Of a DNA stretch of 64,000 nt, positions 53,393 to 62,769 are shown one piece after another (positions within the stretch are counted from its first letter, which is position 1; each line of letters starts with the position of its first letter). The notes beneath the pieces were generated by a model, which saw nothing but the letters and a program-made list of their open reading frames with translations, did not search any database and was not told where the DNA came from. The stretch lies in the NCBI RefSeq assembly GCF_009936045.1, contig NZ_QWEQ01000002.1, positions 124,001 to 188,000 of the forward strand. The letters are read 5' to 3'. This stretch comes from Emergencia sp. 1XD21-10. Its GTDB lineage: Bacteria > Bacillota > Clostridia > Peptostreptococcales > Anaerovoracaceae. Both the position numbers and the translations under genes were made by a program.

Positions 53393-55430
53393 GTTTCCCA
53401 CCTCCGCACAAATATGTGGTAAACCAGTCTGTCATCTCCGAAAGATGCCTAATCTGATTATATAGTTTTCCAATTCTGTCTACGCCGTGATTTTCTGTCG
53501 GGAACATAACAAGACGCACCGGAATTCCAGGATTTCTATCCTTCATCGCAATAAAAAGCTGTTCTGCCTGCTCAAAGCTGCAGCGGTAATCTTTATAGCC
53601 GTGCAAAATCAGAAGCGGCACTTTCATGTTGTCGATATAGGTAATCGCATTCCCTCTTGCTCTATCCAAAAGCTCATCCAGCATTTTCATGCCTTCCCAG
53701 TTCGGTCTTGCTGAAATGAATCCCATATCACCTGTTCCGTAAGAAGTTGACGGATTAATCAGTGAACGCTGCGTTACTGCTGCTGCAAAATGGTTTGTTC
53801 TGCCAATAAATTTATTTGTCATATATCCGCCATAGCTGCCTCCGGTTACACCGATTCGCTTTTCATCGATGAAGCCCTTTTCGCAGGCTGCCTGCACCAC
53901 AGCAATCAAGTCGTCCATGGCTTCCTTCGCCCAAGCGATTCCGCCTGCACAAAAAGCTCTGCCATAGCCGACGCTGCCCCTTGGATTTGCAAAAATTACC
54001 GCCATGCCGGCAGCTGCCAGAGCGTGAAACTCATGCCAGTATTCTGCTGTAAAGGTACATTCCGGACCGCCGTGAATATAAAGCACCGCCGGATATTTCT
54101 GTCCCTTTTCCTGATTTTCCGGGTGCATCACCCAGCCTTGCAAATCAGCCTTTCCGTCAAAGGATTTCACAGAAAGTTCCTCTGTCTTTGGCAGTTCATA
54201 ATCAGAAAGCCAAGGATTCGCATCAGTTAGCCTGTGTGCCTCCTTAGTGCCTGCCAATTTGACGTAAGCTTCTGCCGGTCCTTCAAAATTTGCCATTAAA
54301 TATACCAGACTTCCCTCCTTTGCTATCGCAAATTCGTGAATGCAGGTTTCTCCCGCTAAAATCAGTTCTACAGGTTCTTCAATTCTGTGTAAGTGCTTTC
54401 TGTACAAGCTTTCTCTTCCGCAGAAAGTTGACAAAAAGTACAGATAATCATCCTTCGCACAGTCAAAATAACTGCTGCTCTCTCCATATACTGAACGTCC
54501 CACAGGAAATCCATTGAGTCCATGGCAAAGTTGATCTTCTTCCTCCCCGATTACGGCTCTCGTTTTATTATCTTTCAGACTGTATGCATAAGGCAGTATG
54601 ATGGTACTTCCATCTTCCAGCATCGGACAGACAGCGAACACAATTTCTTTGCCATCTTCTGAAAAAGCCGGACAAGTATCCGCATAAACTCCGATGTCAT
54701 TTGTCAGCAGCTTTGGCTTCCCTCCCTGAATATCACAAAGGAATAGCTCCGCTTGCCGTCCCTTTGCACCTGTATGGGGATATCCATAGAAAGCGGCTGT
54801 ACTGCCATCAGGTGAAATCTGTGGATACACATATTCCAATCCATCTACGGTCAAAAGTTCCTGCGCTCCGCTCTCAATATCCAGAACTGCAATCTTCGGC
54901 AGCTGACCTTTTCGCATGCCATACCATTCATCCATTTTGTAGGTCAAATCGGTGATTTCGTAAGGACTGTATTCCACTTCTTCTTTCCACGCAGTCTTCT
55001 CTTCATTTGACATGATGACAAACATGGACGCATCGTCAACCTCCTGCTGCCATAAATCAATTTCTAAAACAGCCTTTTTCCCATTTCTCGACAAGCTGTA
55101 ACGATTGACTCCATGTCTTGCAGATGTCAGCATTTCACAACTTTGTGTTAAAATATTATACTGATATAACTGTCTCTCGCCGCTTGCATCAGACAAATAA
55201 AGCAGCGTATCGTCATCTAAAAACTGCGGCTGACTGCAGCTGCCTGCAAGCTGTAAAACCTGCGGAGCGCTGTCTTTCAAATCCGTCAGGTGGATTTGTC
55301 CGGAAAACAGCCCAGTTTCTTCATCCCCTTTATAATTGACCCAGGCAGCCAGGCTCCCCTGTGGATTTACTGCAATCCCTGATAGATAACGGATATATTT
55401 CATATCATCAGGTTGAAATTGTTTCTTCAT
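53385..55430 (-). CDS. S9 family peptidase 2
   Basis: 681-residue paralogue of the next gene. Beta-propeller N-terminal region (about 1-400), then an alpha/beta hydrolase with the triad Ser in GVTGGSYGGYMTNKFIG, Asp in LHGYKDYRCSFEQ and His in FPTENHGVDRIG. Cytosolic oligopeptidase, probably feeding peptide fermentation. Its promoter carries the 15-mer also found upstream of the amidohydrolase, and it heads a two-gene peptidase unit. Confidence 0.91.
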   Translation of the reverse strand: MKKQFQPDDMKYIRYLSGIAVNPQGSLAAWVNYKGDEETGLFSGQIHLTDLKDSAPQVLQLAGSCSQPQFLDDDTLLYLSDASGERQLYQYNILTQSCEMLTSARHGVNRYSLSRNGKKAVLEIDLWQQEVDDASMFVIMSNEEKTAWKEEVEYSPYEITDLTYKMDEWYGMRKGQLPKIAVLDIESGAQELLTVDGLEYVYPQISPDGSTAAFYGYPHTGAKGRQAELFLCDIQGGKPKLLTNDIGVYADTCPAFSEDGKEIVFAVCPMLEDGSTIILPYAYSLKDNKTRAVIGEEEDQLCHGLNGFPVGRSVYGESSSYFDCAKDDYLYFLSTFCGRESLYRKHLHRIEEPVELILAGETCIHEFAIAKEGSLVYLMANFEGPAEAYVKLAGTKEAHRLTDANPWLSDYELPKTEELSVKSFDGKADLQGWVMHPENQEKGQKYPAVLYIHGGPECTFTAEYWHEFHALAAAGMAVIFANPRGSVGYGRAFCAGGIAWAKEAMDDLIAVVQAACEKGFIDEKRIGVTGGSYGGYMTNKFIGRTNHFAAAVTQRSLINPSTSYGTGDMGFISARPNWEGMKMLDELLDRARGNAITYIDNMKVPLLILHGYKDYRCSFEQAEQLFIAMKDRNPGIPVRLVMFPTENHGVDRIGKLYNQIRHLSEMTDWFTTYLCGGGKHE

Positions 55431-55450
55431 AAAAATTCTCCTTGCATAGC

Positions 55451-55473
55451 GTCAATTCACTTTACTTATTGAC
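55451..55473. promoter_or_regulatory. Dyad GTCAAT-N11-ATTGAC in the S9 peptidase leader
   Basis: Inverted repeat just downstream of the -10 box of the promoter at 55477-55505, around the expected transcription start, where a bound repressor would block initiation. Confidence 0.55.
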
Positions 55474-55476
55474 ACA

Positions 55477-55505
55477 ATAATAGCATATTTTAAACATTTT
55501 GTCAA
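55477..55505 (-). promoter_or_regulatory. Promoter of the S9 peptidase pair
   Basis: TTGACA (55500-55505), 17 bp, TATTAT (55477-55482) preceded by TGC. The 15-mer ATTGACAAAATGTTT at 55492-55506 covers the -35. Confidence 0.8.
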
Positions 55506-55547
55506 TATAATTCCACCTTATTGTCACCTCAATCCAGGAAAATATCT

Positions 55548-55579
55548 AAAAATAGGGCTGTCCATTTCTGGCACAGCCC
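55548..55579 (-). terminator. Terminator of the CoA-transferase/PFOR operon
   Basis: Stem GGGCTGT / ACAGCCC with an 11-nt loop; minus strand continues TATTTTTAG. It lies about 25 bp past the CoA-transferase stop. Confidence 0.8.
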
Positions 55580-55602
55580 ACTAGGAGGTAATTTATTTAT
55601 TT

Positions 55603-56940
55603 TTACTTATAGCTTCTTCTCCAGATACCCATTTTTTCCGCCTGAGAAATCAGGTCTTGCCGAAAATCCGGATGCGCTACGGAAATCACTTTTTCTGCCC
55701 TTTCCCAAAGACTTGCGCCTGCCAGGTTAACCATTCCCTGTTCTGTCACCAGATAGTAAGCGTGACTGCGCGGGTCTGTCACTACATCGCCTGCGCCAAG
55801 AGATGGCACAATACGGGATTCCAACAGCCCTGTCTCCTTATTCACATAGGTCGACGCCATACAGAGAAATGCCTTTCCGCCCTTTGACAGGAATGCACCA
55901 TACTGAAAATCCAACTGACCGCCGGTTCCGCTGATTTGACGAAAACCTGCCGTCTCAGCGCAGGTCTGTCCGAACAAATCCGTCGTAAGGCAGTTATTGA
56001 TAGAGACCATATTATCCTGCTGTCCTATCACCTGAGGTAAATTGGTATAATCCACCGGATAGCTGGCAAGCCCCGGATTTTCAGCTGCCCACTGATACAG
56101 TTCTTTACTTCCCAGACAAAAGCTCCATACACCTTTACCCCGATTCAAATTCTTACATCGGTTAGTCAGTTTTCCGCACTTATAAAGATCCAGATATGCG
56201 TCGCACAGCATTTCCGTGTGCATGCCCAAATTCTTTACATCGGACTGCGCAATCAGTTTGCCCACCGCATTTGGCGTTCCGCCGATTCCCAGCTGCAGCA
56301 CTGCGCCGTCACCGATTTCCTCACAAATATACGCTGCGATAGCGCTGTCCGTTTCTGTAGGCGCTGCTGCTTTCAGAACAGGAAACGGCTCGTGCTCGCC
56401 TTCTATAATATAATCCACCTGAGAAATATGGATACATTCCTTTTCGCCGCCGTAAACCCGCGGCAGATGCTCGTTGACTTCAACTACCACCGTCTTTGCC
56501 TTTTCCAAAATCGCATAAGCCGCTGAGTTGGTCAGTGAAAAGTTAAAGTACCCGTGTCTGTCCATCTGCGAAACCGTGATACACGCCACATCGACCTTCA
56601 GAAAATCTCTGTAATATTTGGGCTGACTGCTGTAGTTCATTGGAATATAACTGCACAGTCCCTGATCCGCATATTTTCGTTCCAGCCCGGAAAGATGCCA
56701 GCTGTGATAATAAAAGGTACTGCTGCAAGGATCTGCTTCCAGTGTTGCCAAAGGTTTCAGCAGCATGGCGCCGCGAATCTTTACATTCTGCAGTTCCTCC
56801 TTTCGCTCTGCCAGGGCTTCATCAAAGAGATATGGAATCTGAGAAATCATTCCATAGTCTACCCAGTCCCCGCTCTCCACCAAAAGAGCTGCGCTCTGCG
56901 CGCTAACTTTCTTTCTGCTGTACTCTGTCTGTAATAGCAT
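55603..56940 (-). CDS. Acetyl-CoA hydrolase/transferase family CoA-transferase
   Basis: 445-residue class I-type CoA-transferase of the butyryl-CoA:acetate / 4-hydroxybutyrate CoA-transferase branch. Family marks: VLQLGIGGTPNAVG, LGMHTEMLCDAYLDLY with the candidate active-site Glu, and SGTGGQLDFQYGAFLSKGG. The ATG overlaps the PFOR stop (TAATG), so the two are translationally coupled. Acetyl-CoA from PFOR would exchange its CoA with another acid. Donor and acceptor not predictable. Confidence 0.87.
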   Translation of the reverse strand: MLLQTEYSRKKVSAQSAALLVESGDWVDYGMISQIPYLFDEALAERKEELQNVKIRGAMLLKPLATLEADPCSSTFYYHSWHLSGLERKYADQGLCSYIPMNYSSQPKYYRDFLKVDVACITVSQMDRHGYFNFSLTNSAAYAILEKAKTVVVEVNEHLPRVYGGEKECIHISQVDYIIEGEHEPFPVLKAAAPTETDSAIAAYICEEIGDGAVLQLGIGGTPNAVGKLIAQSDVKNLGMHTEMLCDAYLDLYKCGKLTNRCKNLNRGKGVWSFCLGSKELYQWAAENPGLASYPVDYTNLPQVIGQQDNMVSINNCLTTDLFGQTCAETAGFRQISGTGGQLDFQYGAFLSKGGKAFLCMASTYVNKETGLLESRIVPSLGAGDVVTDPRSHAYYLVTEQGMVNLAGASLWERAEKVISVAHPDFRQDLISQAEKMGIWRRSYK

Positions 56941-59900
56941 TACTTATCCTCCCCGGCAAGTCTGACAAGCTCCTTATAGCGTGCTTTGGCGTCCTTCTCC
57001 GCCTGTGCAAAGAGACGCTCTGCGTTTTCAGGAAAAGCTTTATGTAAGGAGGCATAACGATTTTCCCCTTCCAAAAATTCTTGGTAGTTCAAGGAAGGTT
57101 CTTTGGAGTCCAGACAGAACTTGCCGGTTTCTTTGTGCGGATTGTATCTGTACAGGAACCAGTAGCCTGCATCTACCGCACGCTTCATTTCTTCCTGGGC
57201 TTTGTCCATACCTATTTTCAAGCCGTGATTAATGCACGGCGCATAGGCAATAACAATGGACGGACCGCAAAAGTGTTCCGCTTCGTCGATGGCTTTCATC
57301 AGCTGATTCGGATCTGCGCCCATAGCTACACTGGCAACATAGCAGTTGCCCTGAGACATCATCATCCGTCCTAAATCCTTCTTAGCAGATTTTTTGCCTG
57401 CACTCTGAAACTGGGCTACAGCGCCAAGAGGCGTCGCTTTGCTGCTCTGTCCGCCGGTATTGGAATAAACTTCCGTATCCACCACAAAGACATTGATATC
57501 TTCGCCCTGGGCGATCACATGATCCAGTCCGCCAAATCCTATATCGTAAGCCCAACCGTCGCCGCCGTACATCCAGACAGTTTTTCTCGCCAGCTGATCT
57601 TTCGCACCGATAATCTGTTCTTTTAAAACTCTGCTGCGGCCTGTCAGCTCTGCCGCCTCAAGGGCTCCCAGCAGTTCTTTCGCTGCATCCATAGAAGCGT
57701 CCACATCGTCAAAGGTATCAAGCCATGTCTGAATCGGCGCATCCAATGTGTTTTCCAGTTCCATGAGTTCGCTAATCCACATGCGCACCTTGTTTCTCTG
57801 CTGCTTCATAGACAGCAGCATGCCCAGCGCAAATTCCGCATTGTTTTCAAAGAGTGAATTACTCCATGCAGGACCTCTCCCTTCCGCATTTACCGTATAT
57901 GGAACCGATGGCATTGCGGCGCCCCACGCCTGGGTACAACCTGTGCCGTTTGCCCAGTACATTCTGTCTCCGTAAAGCTGCGTCAAAAGCTTCGCATAAG
58001 GGGTTTCGCCGCAGCCCGCGCAGGCCCCGGAAAACTCGCACAGTGGCTGTTTAAACTGGCTTCCCTTGACGGTATTTTTTGCAAAACAATCCTTCTCCTT
58101 TATAGTAAGTCCGTATTCCCACTGCGGTGTTACAGCCATGTCAGCAGGCGCAGAACACATCTTCAAAGCCTCCCCTTTCTTCGGGCAGACGGAAACACAG
58201 CTTCCGCAGCCAGTGCAGTCCATATCGCTGATCTGCATGGAAAAATACATAGGCGCTTCGCCCTTTACACCCTTTGCTAAAGCAATCGCAAAGCCTTCCG
58301 GCGCAGCCTTTTTTTCATTTTCATCTAAAAGATATGGTCTGATAACACCGTGAGGGCATACGTAAGAGCAGCGGTTGCACTGGATACAGCTTGCGGCGTC
58401 CCAGAGAGGAATCTTTGCTGCAATACCGCGCTTTTCGTAAGCGGTCGTTCCCATAGGCATGGTGCCGTCCTCGTAGCCTTCGAAAGTAGATACCGGCAAT
58501 GTGTCGCCCTTCTGCCCGTTGATTGGCATCAGAATTTCCCTGATAAATGACGGCAGCTTGGTCGCATCAACGGGAGTTTTCTCTGTACCGGCATTATCAC
58601 TCAACTTTACAGCCTGTACGCACTGCATACCTGCATTGATGGCCTGCAGATTCTTCTGCACCACTGCTTCGCCCTTCTTCGCAAAGGATTTCCTTGCAGC
58701 TTCTTTCATCTGGTTCAGCGCCGCTTCCTCCGGCAAAATCTCCGCCAGCTTAAAGAATGCCGCCTGCAAAACCATGCTGATTCTGCTGCCAAGACCCAAA
58801 CTTTCTGCAATACCGTTTGCGTCTATGATGTACACCCTTGCGCCCTTGTTCAGCAGAGTTTTCTTAACTTCCTTTGGTAGATTTTTATCGGTTTCCTCTA
58901 CACTCCAACGTGTATTGAGAAGGAAAATGCCCCCCTCTTTCAACTCTGTCACGATGTCATACTTATCTAGAAAAGACTGATTGTGGCAGGCGATGAAATC
59001 CGCTGATTTCACCAGATAAGTGGACAGAATCGGCTCGTTTCCAAAGCGAAGATGGCTCTTGGTGATCCCAAAGGATTTTTTCGTATCATATTCAAAATAC
59101 CCTTGGGCATACATCGGTGTATTTTGTCCGATAATTTTAATGGAATTCTTATTTGCACCTACCGTTCCATCACTGCCCAGCCCCCAGAATTTACACGCTT
59201 TCGTGCCTTTGTCTGCAATCTGAAAACTCTCGTCAACCGGAATGGAAAGTCCGGTCACGTCGTCCTCTATGCCCACAGTGAACTCTTTCGCAGGGCAATC
59301 TTTCACAAGATGGTCGAAGACCGCTTTTATCTGCGCCGGTGTTGTATCCTTAGAAGAAAGGCCGTAACGTCCGCCGCAAAGATACGGTTTCTGCTCTTCA
59401 TTGGCAAAAGCACCGCAAACAGTTAAATACAGAGGTTCGCCCATAGCGCCCATTTCCTTGCAGCGGTCCAGCACAGCAATTTTTTTCACCGTCTTTGGCA
59501 GCGCCCTCAGAAAATATTCTACGGAAAACGGATTGAACAGATGAACCTGCAAATATCCGACTTTTTCACCGCAAAGATTCAGGGCTTCTACAGTTTCTCT
59601 CGCTGCGCCGCTGACGGAGCCCATAGCTATGATGACACGCTCTGCGTCCTTGGCGCCGTAATAGTTAAACAGATGATAGTCCTCTCCTGTGATTTTGTTG
59701 ATTTCTGCCATATATTCCTCTACAATAGCAGTAACATTGTCATAGGCCTTGTTGTTGGCTTCACGGAACTGAAAGTATACGTCCGGATTTTGCACTGTGC
59801 AGCGCAGGGTCGGATGATCAGGGTTGAGGGCTTCTTTCCGGAACTGCGCCAGCGCTTTCCTGTCCAGCAGCCGGTCAAATTCTTCATAGGAAATTGCTCT

Positions 59901-60455
59901 GATTTTCTGGATTTCGTGGGAAGTTCTGAAGCCGTCAAAGAAGTGCATAAACGGCACTCTGCTTTTAATCGCTGCCAGATGGGCGATTCCCGCGAGATCC
60001 ATGGTTTCCTGCACACTGCCCGATGACAGCTGGGCAAAACCTGTCTGTCTGCAGTTCATCACATCACTGTGGTCGCCAAAGATAGACATGGCGTGAGTCC
60101 CCACAGTACGTGAAGCGACGTGAAGCACGCCCGGCTGTCTGGTGCCGCTGATTCTGTGCAATGCCGGAATCATCAGCATTAACCCTTGGGAAGATGTAAA
60201 AGTCGTTGCAAGGGAACCTGCTTCCAGCGCCCCATGTACTGCGCCCGCTGCACCTGCTTCCGACTGCATTTCCACCAGGGTTACCGACTGCCCGAATAAA
60301 TTCTTTTTTCCAAGGGCTGACCACTGGTCGGTCTTTTCCGCCATCGGTGAAGAGGGTGTAATCGGGTAAATGGCTGCAATTTCCGAAAAAGCGTAAGCCG
60401 CATAAGCTGCCGCCTCATTTCCGTCTGCTACCATGATGTACTGTTGTTTATCCAT
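56940..60455 (-). CDS. nifJ: Pyruvate:ferredoxin (flavodoxin) oxidoreductase
   Basis: 1,171-residue single-chain PFOR oxidising pyruvate to acetyl-CoA, CO2 and reduced ferredoxin. The ATG at 60455 follows AAGGAGG; the frame extends 11 codons further. Domain I/II at the N terminus (DGNEAAAYAAYAFSEIAAIYPITPSSPMAE); two [4Fe-4S] clusters in CIQCNRCSYVCPHG and CTGCGSCVSVCPKKG; further cluster ligands in CAGCGETPY; TPP site in GDGWAYDIGFGGLDHVIA and NTGGQSSKATPLGA. Operon with the CoA-transferase. Oxygen-sensitive; marks an anaerobe. Confidence 0.95.
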   Translation of the reverse strand: MDKQQYIMVADGNEAAAYAAYAFSEIAAIYPITPSSPMAEKTDQWSALGKKNLFGQSVTLVEMQSEAGAAGAVHGALEAGSLATTFTSSQGLMLMIPALHRISGTRQPGVLHVASRTVGTHAMSIFGDHSDVMNCRQTGFAQLSSGSVQETMDLAGIAHLAAIKSRVPFMHFFDGFRTSHEIQKIRAISYEEFDRLLDRKALAQFRKEALNPDHPTLRCTVQNPDVYFQFREANNKAYDNVTAIVEEYMAEINKITGEDYHLFNYYGAKDAERVIIAMGSVSGAARETVEALNLCGEKVGYLQVHLFNPFSVEYFLRALPKTVKKIAVLDRCKEMGAMGEPLYLTVCGAFANEEQKPYLCGGRYGLSSKDTTPAQIKAVFDHLVKDCPAKEFTVGIEDDVTGLSIPVDESFQIADKGTKACKFWGLGSDGTVGANKNSIKIIGQNTPMYAQGYFEYDTKKSFGITKSHLRFGNEPILSTYLVKSADFIACHNQSFLDKYDIVTELKEGGIFLLNTRWSVEETDKNLPKEVKKTLLNKGARVYIIDANGIAESLGLGSRISMVLQAAFFKLAEILPEEAALNQMKEAARKSFAKKGEAVVQKNLQAINAGMQCVQAVKLSDNAGTEKTPVDATKLPSFIREILMPINGQKGDTLPVSTFEGYEDGTMPMGTTAYEKRGIAAKIPLWDAASCIQCNRCSYVCPHGVIRPYLLDENEKKAAPEGFAIALAKGVKGEAPMYFSMQISDMDCTGCGSCVSVCPKKGEALKMCSAPADMAVTPQWEYGLTIKEKDCFAKNTVKGSQFKQPLCEFSGACAGCGETPYAKLLTQLYGDRMYWANGTGCTQAWGAAMPSVPYTVNAEGRGPAWSNSLFENNAEFALGMLLSMKQQRNKVRMWISELMELENTLDAPIQTWLDTFDDVDASMDAAKELLGALEAAELTGRSRVLKEQIIGAKDQLARKTVWMYGGDGWAYDIGFGGLDHVIAQGEDINVFVVDTEVYSNTGGQSSKATPLGAVAQFQSAGKKSAKKDLGRMMMSQGNCYVASVAMGADPNQLMKAIDEAEHFCGPSIVIAYAPCINHGLKIGMDKAQEEMKRAVDAGYWFLYRYNPHKETGKFCLDSKEPSLNYQEFLEGENRYASLHKAFPENAERLFAQAEKDAKARYKELVRLAGEDK

Positions 60456-60563
60456 AGAAAAAATCCTCCTTAGAAGTATTGATTTCACACTTTTCTTCTA
60501 TGGAGGATTTTACCATCATTCGAATTATTCATAAAACGGTAAAAAGTCATATTAAAAATTCTA

Positions 60564-61487
60564 TTATAGAATATTTTGTTTTTCGTCTTCTTCATCGCAA
60601 AAGGTCTGCACATAGGCAAAGAGCTCCGCTTCAAAGGCTGCTGCCGCGGCAGTCGGTTTCTCTCCTTCGCTTTCCTTTTTCAAAAAGAACAATTCCCATG
60701 TATCGTCGCAATCCTGCAGCTGATAAATCTGCAGGCTGACATTGCGGCCAATAGAAGCTGCCATAGAGGGCGTACAAACAGCCCAGTAATCGGTTCCATC
60801 CAGAAACGGCACAATTCCCTGCACCGTGTTCAGTTCCAGTCTGCTTTCACTTTTACCGGAAAACCAGCTTTGCCGCCAGTGCTTCATACTGCGGAAATTA
60901 CCACCGGTAAAACGGATTTCTTTCGCCGGATCCAGCTCCTCAGGTGAAATAGACATAATCTCACCTTCCTTTGGATTTTCGCAGTAGCGGATAATACAAA
61001 GCTTCTGCCTGCTGATACACTGCCGCTGTATTCCCGCCCGCTCCGACTCATAGGCTACAATTCCATAATCCAGCGTGCGGTTTTCAAGCATTTGATAAAT
61101 CTGATCGGAATTGTAAATACTTGCCACGACGCGAATATCTGCATGGTCTTCCAAAAACTCCTTCAAAAAAGGCGCAATAAATCCGTAATAGGAGCTTTCA
61201 CTGATTCCCAGCATAATGGTAGAAAGAGAAGAATTTTTCAGACTCTCCGTCTCCTCAAAGAGATTTTTCCACCGCTCAGCCACGGAAATAAACTGCTCCC
61301 CCTGTCTGGTCAGCAAAATCTCACGACGCCCCTTGGTTCTTCGAATCAGCGTGCAATTCAGTTCTTCCTCCAAGGCGGCAAGCCGCTTGCTCACAGTGGA
61401 CTGAGAAAGATACAGCCGCTGGGCAGTCTTTGTGATATTTCTCGTACGTACTAAATCAAGAAATATTTCTATGGTTCTGTAGTTCAT
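60564..61487 (-). CDS. LysR family transcriptional regulator
   Basis: 307 residues from the ATG at 61487 (GGAAAG ahead; the frame runs five codons further to TTG). The N-terminal winged helix MNYRTIEIFLDLVRTRNITKTAQRLYLSQSTVSKRLAALEEEL is a textbook LysR HTH, followed by a periplasmic-binding-like effector domain (about 90-295). It lies on the same strand 108 bp ahead of PFOR, so it may control the PFOR/CoA-transferase pair. Effector unknown. Confidence 0.88.
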   Translation of the reverse strand: MNYRTIEIFLDLVRTRNITKTAQRLYLSQSTVSKRLAALEEELNCTLIRRTKGRREILLTRQGEQFISVAERWKNLFEETESLKNSSLSTIMLGISESSYYGFIAPFLKEFLEDHADIRVVASIYNSDQIYQMLENRTLDYGIVAYESERAGIQRQCISRQKLCIIRYCENPKEGEIMSISPEELDPAKEIRFTGGNFRSMKHWRQSWFSGKSESRLELNTVQGIVPFLDGTDYWAVCTPSMAASIGRNVSLQIYQLQDCDDTWELFFLKKESEGEKPTAAAAAFEAELFAYVQTFCDEEDEKQNIL

Positions 61488-61606
61488 AGTCTGTCTTTCC
61501 AATCTAAATTTTCATTTCATGCGCTGTGGCTTTTCCAGTTCATTATACACCAGAAAGGCAATTTAGTTCAATCGACAAATCTGATTGTACAGTAATAAAA
61601 AACACC

Positions 61607-61634
61607 TTGCCATGTCATTCTTTCATGATATAAT
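61607..61634 (+). promoter_or_regulatory. Promoter of the small membrane protein gene
   Basis: TTGCCA (61607-61612), 16 bp, TATAAT (61629-61634); ATG at 61657 with AGGAGGTG ahead. Confidence 0.65.
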
Positions 61635-61656
61635 AGATTTAACAGGAGGTGAACAT

Positions 61657-61866
61657 ATGCCGCTATTTATATTAGGACTGGTCTTTGCGGTCGGTTTATT
61701 TATCTACTATATGGTTTCTACCAGCGGAAGTGGTCAGGACAATACGCCCAGCAAAGATCCCTACGAAAAAACGTCTCAAGCCTCTGACTTAAAAAAAGAA
61801 GGTAATGTCATTTTTCTTCCAACCGATATTGAAAAAGCCAAAAAAGAACATCGAAGGAAGCAATAA
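61657..61866 (+). CDS. Small single-pass membrane protein
   Basis: 69 residues. The ATG at 61657 follows AGGAGGTG by six bases; the open frame extends 24 codons into the promoter. One N-terminal membrane segment (PLFILGLVFAVGLFIYYMV), then a hydrophilic, lysine-rich tail. No domain recognised. Followed 51 bp later by the metallophosphoesterase gene. Confidence 0.7.
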   Translation: MPLFILGLVFAVGLFIYYMVSTSGSGQDNTPSKDPYEKTSQASDLKKEGNVIFLPTDIEKAKKEHRRKQ

Positions 61867-61917
61867 ATATCGAAAAAATAAACCTCTGCCCGCATATACT
61901 GCTGCAGAGGTGTTTTT

Positions 61918-62745
61918 ATGTCTAATTACAATCGTATCGAAAAATCTTTTTCAAAAGCGCTGCGTCTTTCTTACAATGTGCTTCCAAAGCTTGTCATCAT
62001 GAGCGACTGCCACCGCGGCACAGGAACCTGGGCTGATAACTTTCTCAGAAACAGACCCATCTATACTGCTGCGTTAAAACACTACTATCAGGAGAATTTC
62101 ACCTACATAGAACTTGGCGATGGTGATGAACTGTGGGAAAACCGCCGATTTGCCGACGTCTATAATACCCATCAGGAAATCTATCAGATTCTGCAAAAAT
62201 TCCACGATGAGAGCCGTCTCTTCATGGTCTTTGGCAATCACGACCGAGTCAAAGAAAACGGCGCTTATCTGTGGCGGGGCCTTTCCGGTGCTATCCCCTT
62301 TTATGAATCCATCATCGTGGAAAGCCCCGGTATGCCTCCTCTTTGCATGTTTCACGGATATCAGGGCGATCATATGAACGATGAACTTTGGAAAATCACT
62401 CGCTGGCTGGTACGCTACCTGTGGCGTCCTTTAGAGCTTCGCGGTGTTAAAGACCCTACCAGTGCTGCAAAAAACTACACCAAAGTGCGTAAAATCGAAG
62501 AGAATTTCATCAACTACAGCTGTAGAAAGAAGTGCATTCTCATTGCAGGTCACACCCACAAACCTGCTCTAATGAAAACCGACTGCGGCATGTATTTTAA
62601 CTGCGGAAGCTGTGTTCACCCTTCCGCCATCACCGCCATAGAAATTCAGAATCACACTGCAAGTCTGGTCAAATGGTCTGTCTGTGCAAACCCTGATATG
62701 GTGCTTTACGTCTGCCGGGAAACATTAAAAGAAGTGCACCTTTAA
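61918..62745 (+). CDS. Calcineurin-like metallophosphoesterase
   Basis: 275-residue phosphoesterase. The metal-ligand series is complete: MSDCHRG, ELGDGDELW, VFGNHDRV, FHGYQGDH and AGHTHKP. Overall layout resembles UDP-2,3-diacylglucosamine-pyrophosphatase-like (LpxH-like) members found in Gram-positives, whose substrates are unknown. AGAGGTG precedes the ATG. Convergent with RNase R. Confidence 0.87.
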   Translation: MSNYNRIEKSFSKALRLSYNVLPKLVIMSDCHRGTGTWADNFLRNRPIYTAALKHYYQENFTYIELGDGDELWENRRFADVYNTHQEIYQILQKFHDESRLFMVFGNHDRVKENGAYLWRGLSGAIPFYESIIVESPGMPPLCMFHGYQGDHMNDELWKITRWLVRYLWRPLELRGVKDPTSAAKNYTKVRKIEENFINYSCRKKCILIAGHTHKPALMKTDCGMYFNCGSCVHPSAITAIEIQNHTASLVKWSVCANPDMVLYVCRETLKEVHL

Positions 62746-62760
62746 TGCTGTGCACTTCTT
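62729..62760 (-). terminator. Terminator between convergent metallophosphoesterase and rnr
   Basis: Perfect 11-bp stem AAGAAGTGCAC / GTGCACTTCTT with a 10-nt loop that contains the phosphoesterase stop codon. The minus strand continues TTTAATG, better suited to rnr, though it may act both ways. Confidence 0.75.
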
Positions 62761-62769
62761 ACTTGGTTA

